5,864 bases of DNA, taken from NCBI GenBank assembly GCA_020350865.1, contig CP070726.1:1785504-1791367 (forward strand), written 5' to 3'. Within the stretch, counting starts at the first letter, position 1. The number at the start of each line of letters is the position of its first letter. The position numbers and the translations under genes are program-made. The notes beneath the pieces were generated by a model that saw nothing but the letters and a program-made list of their open reading frames with translations, had not been told where the DNA came from and searched no databases. Below are positions 1-5,191 of this stretch, one piece after another. Origin of the DNA: Thermoplasmata archaeon. GTDB lineage: Archaea > Thermoplasmatota > Thermoplasmata > GCA-020350865.

Positions 1-113
1 CCATGAAGATGGAAAACGAGATCCTATCAAATCTGGAAGGGACTGTCAGCGATATCAGGGTGAAGGAAGGGGACAACGTGGACTCGAATGATGTCATGAT
101 AGTAATCAGTTGA
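1..113 (+). CDS. Biotin carboxyl carrier domain, C-terminal end (5' part outside window)
   Basis: The first complete codons read MKMENEI, and the partial codon before them (xCC) fits Ala. This gives the AMKMEN signature of biotinyl domains, whose lysine (codon at 6-8) is biotinylated by a biotin protein ligase. The remaining residues (LEGTVSDIRVKEGDNVDSNDVMIVIS) match the second half of the flattened beta barrel of this family, and the frame ends at TGA 111-113. In the family the domain carries carboxybiotin between the carboxylase and carboxyltransferase sites of cytoplasmic acyl-CoA or pyruvate carboxylases, or of membrane decarboxylases. Only 36 codons are visible, so it cannot be decided whether this is a free carrier subunit or the tail of a larger subunit such as pyruvate carboxylase B. 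The lipoyl domain is the main alternative, but MKM at the modified lysine favours biotin. Confidence 0.9.
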   Translation, partial: MKMENEILSNLEGTVSDIRVKEGDNVDSNDVMIVIS

Positions 114-125
114 TTTTTTAAAAAG
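114..125. terminator. Bidirectional T-tract terminator between convergent genes
   Basis: Six T follow the biotin-domain stop codon directly and are followed by five A and a G, so the minus strand reads C-TTTTT-AAAAAA. Archaeal RNA polymerase typically terminates at T-rich tracts without needing a hairpin. The tract lies 1 base after the plus-strand stop and about 7 bases after the minus-strand TGA at 132-134. Its place suggests that the minus-strand gene really ended at that TGA rather than at the TAG further upstream. Confidence 0.55.
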
Positions 126-131
126 AATTGC

Positions 132-305
132 TCATCTGCCCCTTCTTATGCTGTACCCCTCGCTCATATGAAACACATGCCTGCAGTCATTGCATTTTAC
201 ATAGCCTTCCTCGAAGAAGCGGAGGTTTTTAGAGTGGCACAGATCGCACTTGACATCTGCTCTCTGCTGCGGGGGCGGCTGTCTCTGGGGGGTCGGCGGC
301 GGGGT
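132..305 (-). pseudogene. Zinc-ribbon tail of the adjacent membrane protein, cut off by an in-frame TAG
   Basis: Reading on in the same frame past the TAG at 306-308 gives 57 sense codons and a TGA at 132-134. The first 18 or so are rich in Pro and Gln (TPPPTPQRQPPPQQRADV). Then comes KCDLC, 14 residues, CNDC and RHVFHM, a CX2C-X14-CX2C zinc ribbon, and a short basic end (SIRRGR). No ATG, GTG or TTG lies between the TAG and the first cysteine pair, so the ribbon cannot start on its own. The four spaced cysteines and the intact frame show coding selection. The simplest reading is one gene of about 149 residues (132-581) split by a recent CAG-to-TAG change or a base-call error; the linker is full of CAG codons. 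Readthrough or pyrrolysine insertion is possible but less likely. The ribbon would lie in the cytoplasm after the second membrane segment; its ligand (metal only, nucleic acid or protein) is unknown. Confidence 0.75.
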
Positions 306-581
306 CTAGCGGTAACCGGTTTGGGAGGGCTGTCTTCCATACGGTCCGTACGGTTCGTAAGGCCCCCTCTCCTGCTGCCTTCTCTTGGAGCTCTGGTACG
401 CCAGGTAGGCCAGGAAAAGGATGAACAGTATAATCGTGCAGAACACGCACACAACCCCGGAGTCGTCCTCCTCCTCGTCTCCTTCATCCTCCTGGGCCAG
501 AGCTGATGAGGATACTAAAAGCAATACAAGCAGGAATGCCAGAAGCAAACCCGAAATCACAACCCTCCTTTTGGAAGTCAT
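306..581 (-). CDS. Small membrane protein: signal/TM segment, acidic loop, TM, Tyr/Pro/Gly tail (ends at premature TAG)
   Basis: From ATG 579-581 the product is 91 residues. It has a basic start (MTSKRR), a hydrophobic stretch at 7-23, a possible signal-peptidase site SSSALA/Q near residue 29, and a very acidic loop at 30-42 (QEDEGDEEEDDSG). A second membrane segment runs from about 43 to 62, then SSKRRQQER and a Gly-Pro-Tyr tail (GPYEPYGPYG). Basic residues flanking both hydrophobic segments put the tail in the cytoplasm, with only the acidic loop outside. I chose this ATG because a TATA-like box (604-611) sits about 26 bases upstream of it, implying a leaderless mRNA, and because it places KRR just before the hydrophobic core. 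ATGs at 597-599 and 627-629 would lengthen the N-terminus by 6 or 16 residues. The frame continues past the TAG into a zinc ribbon (132-305), so this is probably only the N-terminal part of the gene. I do not recognise a named family. Confidence 0.7.
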   Translation of the reverse strand: MTSKRRVVISGLLLAFLLVLLLVSSSALAQEDEGDEEEDDSGVVCVFCTIILFILFLAYLAYQSSKRRQQERGPYEPYGPYGRQPSQTGYR

Positions 582-603
582 CCAAATGAAATAAGACATT
601 GTG

Positions 604-618
604 ATAATAAATGTTTCT
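604..618 (-). promoter_or_regulatory. BRE/TATA promoter of the membrane/zinc-ribbon gene
   Basis: The minus strand reads AGAAACATTTATTAT. The purine-rich AGAAACA resembles a BRE and TTTATTAT an archaeal TATA box. The box centre (about 607) is some 26 bases from the ATG at 581, the usual archaeal distance from box to transcription start, so a leaderless transcript beginning at this ATG is expected. Confidence 0.5.
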
Positions 619-640
619 CTGGGATTCATTTTAATGGATG

Positions 641-659
641 AAAAACAACATAATCAAAT
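641..659 (+). promoter_or_regulatory. Possible BRE/TATA promoter of the helical protein gene
   Basis: AAAAACAACA followed by TAATCAAAT resembles an A-rich BRE plus a weak TATA box. It would start transcription near 681, leaving about 20 bases before the ATG at 702. A competing weak box, TTTTAAT at 629-635, would start transcription near 658, just before a GTG at 663. The sequence does not decide between them. Confidence 0.3.
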
Positions 660-701
660 CCAGTGGGTAACCTTCATATCGCCACAACACAATCAGGGGA
701 C

Positions 702-1154
702 ATGAAAGGCAGACAGTCCATTCTCGAGGACTACGGTGAGGTTCCCTCAATCTCGGTAAAGGACATCGCACGGCCCGACCAGAAGTACATCCATTTCTGG
801 GACTTCATGGAGCTGGACGAGAGGGTGCACGAGTTCCAGGCAAAGATGGCCCTGGCAATGAAGGATCTGAAAAAGGACATGACAGAGAGCTACAAAAGCC
901 ACTACACGAGGGCCCTGATCCAGAGCCCTGACCAGTTCTCGAGGCACAGCAGGGAGCTTGGGGAGATCGAGTACATGCTGGAGAACCCCTTCTTCTTGGC
1001 CATACTGCACTTCGCCCTCACAAAGAAGATGGATGAGAGGGAATTGAGGGACTGGTCAATCACATGCAAGAAGAGGCTCATGGAGAGGAGGCACGCTTTA
1101 AAGGAGCACATGGAGCGGGATATGAAGGAGAGCGAGAGCTTTCTTGTGAGGTAG
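702..1154 (+). CDS. Unrecognised charged helical protein (about 150 residues)
   Basis: From ATG 702 the product is 150 residues (MKGRQSILEDYGE...ESESFLVR) and stops at TAG 1152-1154. After a short start rich in acidic and polar residues (to about 30) comes a segment with aromatics (KYIHFWDFMELDERV, about 29-43). The rest is almost all charged amphipathic helix rich in Lys, Glu, Arg and Met (AKMALAMKDLKKDM; KKRLMERRHALKEHMERDMKE). One more hydrophobic patch, NPFFLAILHFAL, lies near 96-107. There is no signal peptide, no clear membrane span and a single Cys, so it is probably soluble and cytoplasmic, perhaps a helical bundle or coiled-coil partner. GTG 663 would add 13 residues. I favour the ATG because the added residues look unremarkable and AGGGGA lies just before it, though that is too close for a good SD. 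It is a single gene, divergent from the zinc-ribbon gene and convergent with the secreted protein. I do not recognise the family. Confidence 0.75.
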   Translation: MKGRQSILEDYGEVPSISVKDIARPDQKYIHFWDFMELDERVHEFQAKMALAMKDLKKDMTESYKSHYTRALIQSPDQFSRHSRELGEIEYMLENPFFLAILHFALTKKMDERELRDWSITCKKRLMERRHALKEHMERDMKESESFLVR

Positions 1155-1167
1155 AAAACTCCAGGCA

Positions 1168-1183
1168 GGGCATCTACTTGCCC
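1168..1183. terminator. Short perfect hairpin between two convergent genes
   Basis: GGGCA, a 6-base loop and TGCCC form a perfect 5-bp stem in the junction between the stop at 1154 and the minus-strand stop at 1174-1176, overlapping the last codons of the minus-strand gene. It has no T-tract. It could mark mRNA ends on both strands, but a stem this short may be chance. Confidence 0.25.
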
Positions 1184-1848
1184 ACTGTTTCGTAATCCAG
1201 GATAGCGAGGGCATCGTACTCCATGCCCCACTTGTTTCTCGAAATAGAGGGCTTGGGGAAATTATGGGACTGCATCTTGAGTACGGGTATTATGTAACCG
1301 TCGTTTTCCACGAAAGGATTGGGAATCAGTGGCATGGCGAACCCCGTGGAATCGGAGCAATATACCAGGGGCAAAAGGAGGCGTGTGCCTCTGGCCCCTT
1401 CAGAATCAGTGTCCAGAACATAGATTCCGTCATAATCCTTAAACGGTGTGGGCTTCAGCACCTTTTTGCCCACATCATCCACACTCACTGATTCCCAGGG
1501 ATACAGCAGGTCCAGGTATGCATAACCGTTGTTCTCCGTCACAATGATTGTGGGGCCGTCCATGTCCACGAGCGGCATCCTGAGATTCAGAGCTCCATTT
1601 ACCGTGGAGAACCGAACGGAAACCACAAGGCCCGCATCCTCCGCGCCCCCGTCCGGATACATGATCACAGGCAGCTCCTGGGAGCTTCCGCCCAGCACCC
1701 AAACAGGCACCACGAACGTGCTCCTGTACATGTAGATGTCATCCAGCTGGTCAATCCTCCAGCTTCCCGCCACCTCGGCGGGACCTGCCGCAAAAAACAC
1801 CAGGGCCAATATCAGGGCGCACCACTTGATTCTTCCTCTTGCAGTCAT
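1174..1848 (-). CDS. Unrecognised secreted protein with signal peptide
   Basis: The product is 224 residues. The start ATG (1846-1848) is fixed by a strong SD, GGAGGAGAT, that ends a few bases upstream; a GTG at 1863 would place the SD inside the gene. The N-terminus is a classical Sec signal: MTARGRIKW, a hydrophobic core at about 9-21 and small residues to AEVAG/S near 28. No lipobox is present and there is no later membrane span, so the mature protein should be released or held at the surface by a partner. The rest is rich in alternating beta-type stretches with Pro, Gly and Asp turns (PVWVLGG, PVIMYPDGG, MPLVDMDG). Two similar stretches, ENNGYAYLDLL (105-115) and ENDGYIIPVLK (181-191), hint at an internal repeat. 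Only two Cys occur (10, in the signal, and 164). It ends at TAG, convergent with the helical protein gene, and shares its promoter region with the UbiA operon. I do not recognise a family or active site. Confidence 0.8.
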   Translation of the reverse strand: MTARGRIKWCALILALVFFAAGPAEVAGSWRIDQLDDIYMYRSTFVVPVWVLGGSSQELPVIMYPDGGAEDAGLVVSVRFSTVNGALNLRMPLVDMDGPTIIVTENNGYAYLDLLYPWESVSVDDVGKKVLKPTPFKDYDGIYVLDTDSEGARGTRLLLPLVYCSDSTGFAMPLIPNPFVENDGYIIPVLKMQSHNFPKPSISRNKWGMEYDALAILDYETVGK

Positions 1849-1851
1849 CAA

Positions 1852-1860
1852 ATCTCCTCC
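1852..1860 (-). promoter_or_regulatory. Shine-Dalgarno of the secreted protein gene
   Basis: The minus strand reads GGAGGAGAT, strongly complementary to the archaeal 16S 3' end, a few bases before ATG 1846-1848. It decides the start of this gene in favour of that ATG over the GTG at 1863. Confidence 0.75.
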
Positions 1861-1890
1861 CACAGGAACGAGAGCTGGATTATGTTGCGC

Positions 1891-1900
1891 ATTATATAAT
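1891..1900 (-). promoter_or_regulatory. TATA box of the secreted protein gene
   Basis: ATTATATAAT is a near-consensus archaeal TATA box and is its own reverse complement. Read on the minus strand, it would start transcription near 1869-1871, giving a 5' leader of about 20 bases that contains the SD. Its symmetry means the orientation rests only on the gene it serves; on the plus strand no gene starts at the right distance. Confidence 0.55.
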
Positions 1901-2002
1901 AGGGGAGGACAATATTATCAAAGCGGATAATTTTGGGATATCTGGCTTTGAAACAAAAGGATTGTACATCAACTTTCTAATCATGGGTGCAGGCTTTGGA
2001 TA

Positions 2003-2014
2003 TTTACATGTAAA
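2003..2014. repeat. Perfect 12-bp palindrome, candidate operator
   Basis: TTTACATGTAAA is a perfect palindrome. It is flanked by TTGG (1996-1999) and CCAA (2015-2018), which are also complementary but offset by three bases. It sits just upstream of the probable TATA box of the UbiA operon, overlapping or touching its BRE, where a dimeric regulator would affect initiation. Operator function is inferred from position and symmetry only. Confidence 0.35.
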
Positions 2015-2029
2015 CCAACAATTATTTCG
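2013..2029 (+). promoter_or_regulatory. Probable BRE/TATA promoter of the UbiA operon
   Basis: AACCAACA, an A-rich BRE-like stretch, runs into ATTATTTCG, a weak TATA box centred near 2024. That is about 26 bases before the TTG at 2051, so a leaderless transcript starting at or near this codon is predicted. No convincing SD precedes any candidate start of the first UbiA gene, which agrees with this. Confidence 0.4.
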
Positions 2030-2050
2030 AAGTTCGGCCTCATATCAGGC

Positions 2051-3049
2051 TTGGTAGCCTTGAAAAACATTGTGAAGGAGTACCTCAAGCTCATTCGGCT
2101 GCACCATGCGGGCCTGACCAGTGTGGCCCCTATTTTCGGGGCCCTCATACTGGGTTTTTCGGAACCCTGGCTTTTGCTTGTATTGTTCACTGTGGGTTTT
2201 GCATTCCACATCTTCGGCTTCGTTCTGAACGACTGCATGGACTGGAAATGCGATGCACTCTCATGCGAACTGGCAGAACGCCCCCTTGTCAAGGGCTCCA
2301 TATCGCTTAGCATGGGGTATGTTACGGCTGCATCCGCCATTATCCTTGCAGGGCTCCTCTGCCTTGTCTTCCTCAATTTCCTGGCCTTCTCGGTCCTCAT
2401 GCTGGCCGGAGTGCTCGGATTAATATACGATGTTTACGGAAAGAAATTGGCGGGCTCGGATGTCATTTTAGCAGGCTCCATATCCTGTCTGGTTCTCACT
2501 GGAGCCTATGCCGTCTCCCCTAGGCCGTGGTTCGGGGCATATCTTGTGGCCGCCCTGGGCGGCGTGCAGGTTCTGGGGATGAACGTCATCTACGGGGGAC
2601 TCAAGGATGCCAGGCACGATCATCTCTCCGGTGCCAGATCCACGGCCCTCCGCACGGGGATGAGAATTGACGACCACGACCGCATTCGGATGCCCTGGGG
2701 TTTTCTGGCTCTCTCGTATGGCATTCAACTGGTACACATCGGCTGCGCTTTTGCAGTGCTCCTGTTGGTTACCCAGAAAAATCTGTTGTGGTTCGTGGGT
2801 GGTTTTACATTGCTTTCATTTGTACTCCTCTACTCCCTTTCCGGGCTTCTGGCTCTAAGGGTGTACGACAGGGCAGAGGTCAGAAAATGGGTCGCATATT
2901 ACGTGGGGGCATCACATCTTCTCGCCGTGTTTGTCATGCTGCCCGTCATGCCCATAATTCTCGCATTTCTGGCCATCCACCCCCTGGCCTGGTTCTCCCT
3001 CTCCAATATGGCCTTGTACAGGACGGTGTTGAATCCCCACACCCAGTGA
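2051..3049 (+). CDS. UbiA-superfamily membrane prenyltransferase, paralog 1
   Basis: The product is 332 residues with about eight or nine membrane spans. The first Asp-rich motif is the canonical NDxxDxxxD (N60, D61, D64, D68; NDCMDWKCD), followed by RPLVKGSIS. The second is KDARHD (D186, D190), followed by GARSTALRTG. Between them YDVYGKKLAGSDV (126-138) matches the usual inter-helix loop. In this family the two motifs bind Mg2+ and a prenyl diphosphate on the cytoplasmic face, and the prenyl group is moved to a lipophilic acceptor. It is somewhat longer than a typical archaeal DGGGP synthase (about 280). TTG 2051 is chosen as the start because of promoter spacing; TTG 2060 and GTG 2072 are alternatives, and the first in-frame ATG (M63) falls inside motif 1. 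It leads a three-gene operon. Acceptor and chain length are unknown; archaeal lipid, quinone and carotenoid prenylation are all possible. Confidence 0.88.
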   Translation: MVALKNIVKEYLKLIRLHHAGLTSVAPIFGALILGFSEPWLLLVLFTVGFAFHIFGFVLNDCMDWKCDALSCELAERPLVKGSISLSMGYVTAASAIILAGLLCLVFLNFLAFSVLMLAGVLGLIYDVYGKKLAGSDVILAGSISCLVLTGAYAVSPRPWFGAYLVAALGGVQVLGMNVIYGGLKDARHDHLSGARSTALRTGMRIDDHDRIRMPWGFLALSYGIQLVHIGCAFAVLLLVTQKNLLWFVGGFTLLSFVLLYSLSGLLALRVYDRAEVRKWVAYYVGASHLLAVFVMLPVMPIILAFLAIHPLAWFSLSNMALYRTVLNPHTQ

Positions 3050-3052
3050 ACC

Positions 3053-3058
3053 GGTGAT
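3053..3058 (+). promoter_or_regulatory. Shine-Dalgarno of UbiA paralog 2
   Basis: GGTGAT, complementary to the ATCACC of the 16S 3' end, lies 4 bases before ATG 3063 and just after the stop of the first UbiA gene. It supports this start and translation from a polycistronic mRNA. Confidence 0.6.
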
Positions 3059-3062
3059 TTAA

Positions 3063-4103
3063 ATGCAGCAAAGAATTCGCGCATATGCGGACCTTGCCAG
3101 GGTACATGGCATCTCCGTTACCTTCGCCATGCTCATGCTGGGGGCAATGACCTCAACCAAAGGTGTAGTGTTTACGGACGCCGTACACCTGTTCGTCATC
3201 GCCTTTTTCTTCCATATCTCCCTCAATGCCCTAAACGAGCTTGCCGATATGGGCATCGATTCCGAAATCCCGGAATCATCAGAAAAGCCCCTTGTCAAGG
3301 GATTGATAAGTGCAAGGAATGCAGGCAGATTCATTTTTGCCACCAGTCTCCTGCTCTTTGCCTGCCTTTTCTGGCTATTCCCCAATCCAACAGCCCTGGT
3401 TGTGTTCTTTATGAGCTATCTCTGGCTGTTCTGGTACTGCAGCGGGTGGGGCAAGCGCATATCGTACTCGTTCGACCTGTCCTTTGCCGCGGGCTATCCG
3501 CTCTGGGCCCTGTTCGGGACGTTTGCCGTGGGCGGTCCCACTGGTTTCACCTGGATGCTGATGGTGGCGATTGTGGCAGTTGGCCTGTTCTCACAGTGGG
3601 AAAACGGGCTCAAGGATGTGGAGGCGGACAGGATGCACGGGGTAAAAAGCCTGGCCGTGATATGGAATCTTTCATCCGGAGAGCCCGTGGGACGAAATCA
3701 TACCTACCTCATCTACGGCATCGCAATCAAGATGCTGCTTATGGCATCGTGTATTTTCGCCTTTCTGGCCTCCCCCACCGTTTTATATCTCCTCTTCATT
3801 TTGGGATTCGGGATACCCACCCAGGTTTACACACTTGTGCGCTTTGCACACGGGAACAGCAGACTGGGCCTGAGAAGGGCAATGCTTTCGGACGCCTTTC
3901 TCACCTGGATTTTAATCGGCTCCATTGCCGTATGCAATGCCGGTGTGATCCCCTTTGTCCTCCTCACTTTCTTTATGGTGGCAGGCTATCTGGTGTTCTC
4001 CCACCTGGAGTCCGGGGCAGAATGGAAGTTCGGCCGGTACTCCTCCCCGGATACCGCATTAAAAGGTGGTCCTGCACACCATGAAACCGAAACTATGAGA
4101 TGA
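3063..4103 (+). CDS. UbiA-superfamily membrane prenyltransferase, paralog 2
   Basis: The product is 346 residues and polytopic. Motif 1 is NELADMGID (N58, E59, D62, D66), with Glu in place of the usual first Asp, followed by KPLVKGLIS. Motif 2 is GLKDVEAD (D185, D189), followed by RMHGVKSLAVI. The loop between them (YCSGWGKRISYSFDLS, 125-140) differs from the loops of the two neighbours, which read KKxAGxDV here, and it is the most divergent of the three. The N-terminal helix (RIRAYADLARVHGISVTFAML) aligns by eye with the LKLIRLHHAGLT region of paralog 1. It starts at ATG 3063 behind a GGTGAT SD, 13 bases after paralog 1, and ends 4 bases before paralog 3, so it is almost certainly co-transcribed. 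Expected to transfer a polyprenyl group to a membrane-embedded acceptor; specificity unknown. Confidence 0.86.
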   Translation: MQQRIRAYADLARVHGISVTFAMLMLGAMTSTKGVVFTDAVHLFVIAFFFHISLNALNELADMGIDSEIPESSEKPLVKGLISARNAGRFIFATSLLLFACLFWLFPNPTALVVFFMSYLWLFWYCSGWGKRISYSFDLSFAAGYPLWALFGTFAVGGPTGFTWMLMVAIVAVGLFSQWENGLKDVEADRMHGVKSLAVIWNLSSGEPVGRNHTYLIYGIAIKMLLMASCIFAFLASPTVLYLLFILGFGIPTQVYTLVRFAHGNSRLGLRRAMLSDAFLTWILIGSIAVCNAGVIPFVLLTFFMVAGYLVFSHLESGAEWKFGRYSSPDTALKGGPAHHETETMR

Positions 4104-4107
4104 GCTC

Positions 4108-5139
4108 ATGAAGCCCTATTCCGAACAGGAAGGTCTAATTGAAAAAAAAGGTCGCAGGCAGCATCTAAAAGAATATGCCAAGCTGCTGAGGCTGTATGCA
4201 CTTCCGGTCATTGCCGTCATACCCATTCTAGGACTGCTGTCCGTAAAAGGCATTGCTGCAGTCAAAATCGATCATATCCTGGTTCTTCTCGTAACAGGTG
4301 CCTTCACACATGTATTCGGACATGTCTTCAATGAATACATGGATGTTGATGTTGACGCATTGTCCCTGGAGCTGAGGGACAAGCCCCTTGTTTCAGGGGC
4401 CATTCCCAGAGGACATGCCCTTGCCATAACGATTGCAGCGCTGATCGGAGCGGTTGCTTTACCCTGGCTCTATTTCTCGGATGTAATTGTCCTGGTGATG
4501 CTAATGTCAGCATTGGCTTTCGCCGGCCTCTACAACCTCCTTCACAAGAAGATCGCTGGAACCGATGTATTCATCGCAGGGGCGGTTTTCTTCTCGTTTT
4601 TGTTCGGGGCAACCTCGGCCTCTCGCAGTCTGACCCCTCTCACCTACATCGTCGGTGTGCTCCTGTTCTTAAGGGAGCTTTGCGCCAACAGCATCGAAAG
4701 CGCACTAAAGGATGTGGAGCATGAATCCGCAATGGGAATAAAAACGGTTCCCATCATGCTGGGTGTCAGGGTGAAGGGGCGAAAAATGATCGTACCAAGA
4801 AGATTTATAGCCTATGTCTACTGCATCGAGGCATGTTTCATGGTTGCCTTCTTTTATGCGCTGTACATGTTTGGTTTCAGCAACCTCATGGTGCTTGGGC
4901 CCATTGTGATACTTGCTTTTGCAGTGCTCTACGCAAAAAGGGGATATCTGCATATGGAGCCATATGAGCGCGAGGAACTGAAGAGGAGGATCGGAGTCTC
5001 GGGGGCGGTGACATTCGTTTTCTTTTTCGCTGTTCTTTTTACGCTAATGGGTCTTGTGGCAGCGTCCATTCTGGCGGTTTCGTTTTTATGCTCGGTTGCC
5101 TCCATTGCAGTTGTCTATGGAAAATCCCCAATGATATGA
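4108..5139 (+). CDS. UbiA-superfamily membrane prenyltransferase, paralog 3
   Basis: The product is 343 residues. A charged N-terminal extension of about 20 residues (SEQEGLIEKKGRRQH) precedes the usual first helix (LKEYAKLLRLYALPV). Motif 1 is NEYMDVDVD (N75, E76, D79, D83), followed by KPLVSGAIP. The loop LLHKKIAGTDVFIAGAV (144-160) closely resembles that of paralog 1. Motif 2 is ALKDVEHES (D202, E206), where the second Asp is replaced by Glu, followed by AMGIKTVPIMLG. Both metal/diphosphate motifs therefore keep acidic residues and the enzyme is probably active. It begins 4 bases after paralog 2; no good SD lies before ATG 4108, which suggests translational coupling to the upstream stop. 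It closes the operon. Its similarity in the loop and N-terminus is greater to paralog 1 than to paralog 2. Confidence 0.87.
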   Translation: MKPYSEQEGLIEKKGRRQHLKEYAKLLRLYALPVIAVIPILGLLSVKGIAAVKIDHILVLLVTGAFTHVFGHVFNEYMDVDVDALSLELRDKPLVSGAIPRGHALAITIAALIGAVALPWLYFSDVIVLVMLMSALAFAGLYNLLHKKIAGTDVFIAGAVFFSFLFGATSASRSLTPLTYIVGVLLFLRELCANSIESALKDVEHESAMGIKTVPIMLGVRVKGRKMIVPRRFIAYVYCIEACFMVAFFYALYMFGFSNLMVLGPIVILAFAVLYAKRGYLHMEPYEREELKRRIGVSGAVTFVFFFAVLFTLMGLVAASILAVSFLCSVASIAVVYGKSPMI

Positions 5140-5154
5140 TTCCGTTTCAGTCAA

Positions 5155-5183
5155 CTATTGGAAAATAGGCCCTTTTCTCGGGC
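5155..5183. terminator. Two adjacent short hairpins at the convergent 3' ends
   Basis: CTATT-GGAA-AATAG (5155-5168) and GCCC-TTTTCTC-GGGC (5169-5183) lie side by side in the 52-base gap between the UbiA operon stop and the GTPase stop. The second contains a TTTT run on the plus strand, and the first gives a TTTT run on the minus strand. Their place suggests 3'-end signals for both transcripts, but the stems are short. Confidence 0.35.
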
Positions 5184-5191
5184 TGCAGTTC

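Noticed and set aside
306..308. TAG as a generally reassigned pyrrolysine codon
   Set aside because: The genes ending at 1154, 1174 and 5192 use TAG at natural ends. Reading through the first two would make long antisense overlaps between convergent genes. Reading through the GTPase stop would add only 14 residues before TGA, which is inconclusive. Pyrrolysine at this single site remains possible but is not favoured.
168..506. Open frame on the plus strand, and two more minus-strand frames (197-487, 229-450), across the zinc-ribbon gene
   Set aside because: They overlap the frame that encodes the membrane segments and four-cysteine ribbon. Their products are Arg/Pro/Leu-rich without motifs, as expected of shadows in GC-rich sequence.
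582..629. Longer N-terminus (ATG 627-629) for the membrane protein
   Set aside because: It would place the likely TATA box (604-611) inside the gene and add 16 residues before a typical signal start. The ATG at 581 fits both promoter spacing and signal-peptide form.
1921..2002. Three GGATA words (1925, 1936, 1998) as a possible binding-site array
   Set aside because: A five-base word in AT-rich intergenic DNA is likely to recur by chance, and the spacing is not regular.
1981..2400. Open frame on the minus strand across the start of the first UbiA gene
   Set aside because: It is antisense to the NDxxDxxxD region of a clear UbiA gene and its product shows no motif.
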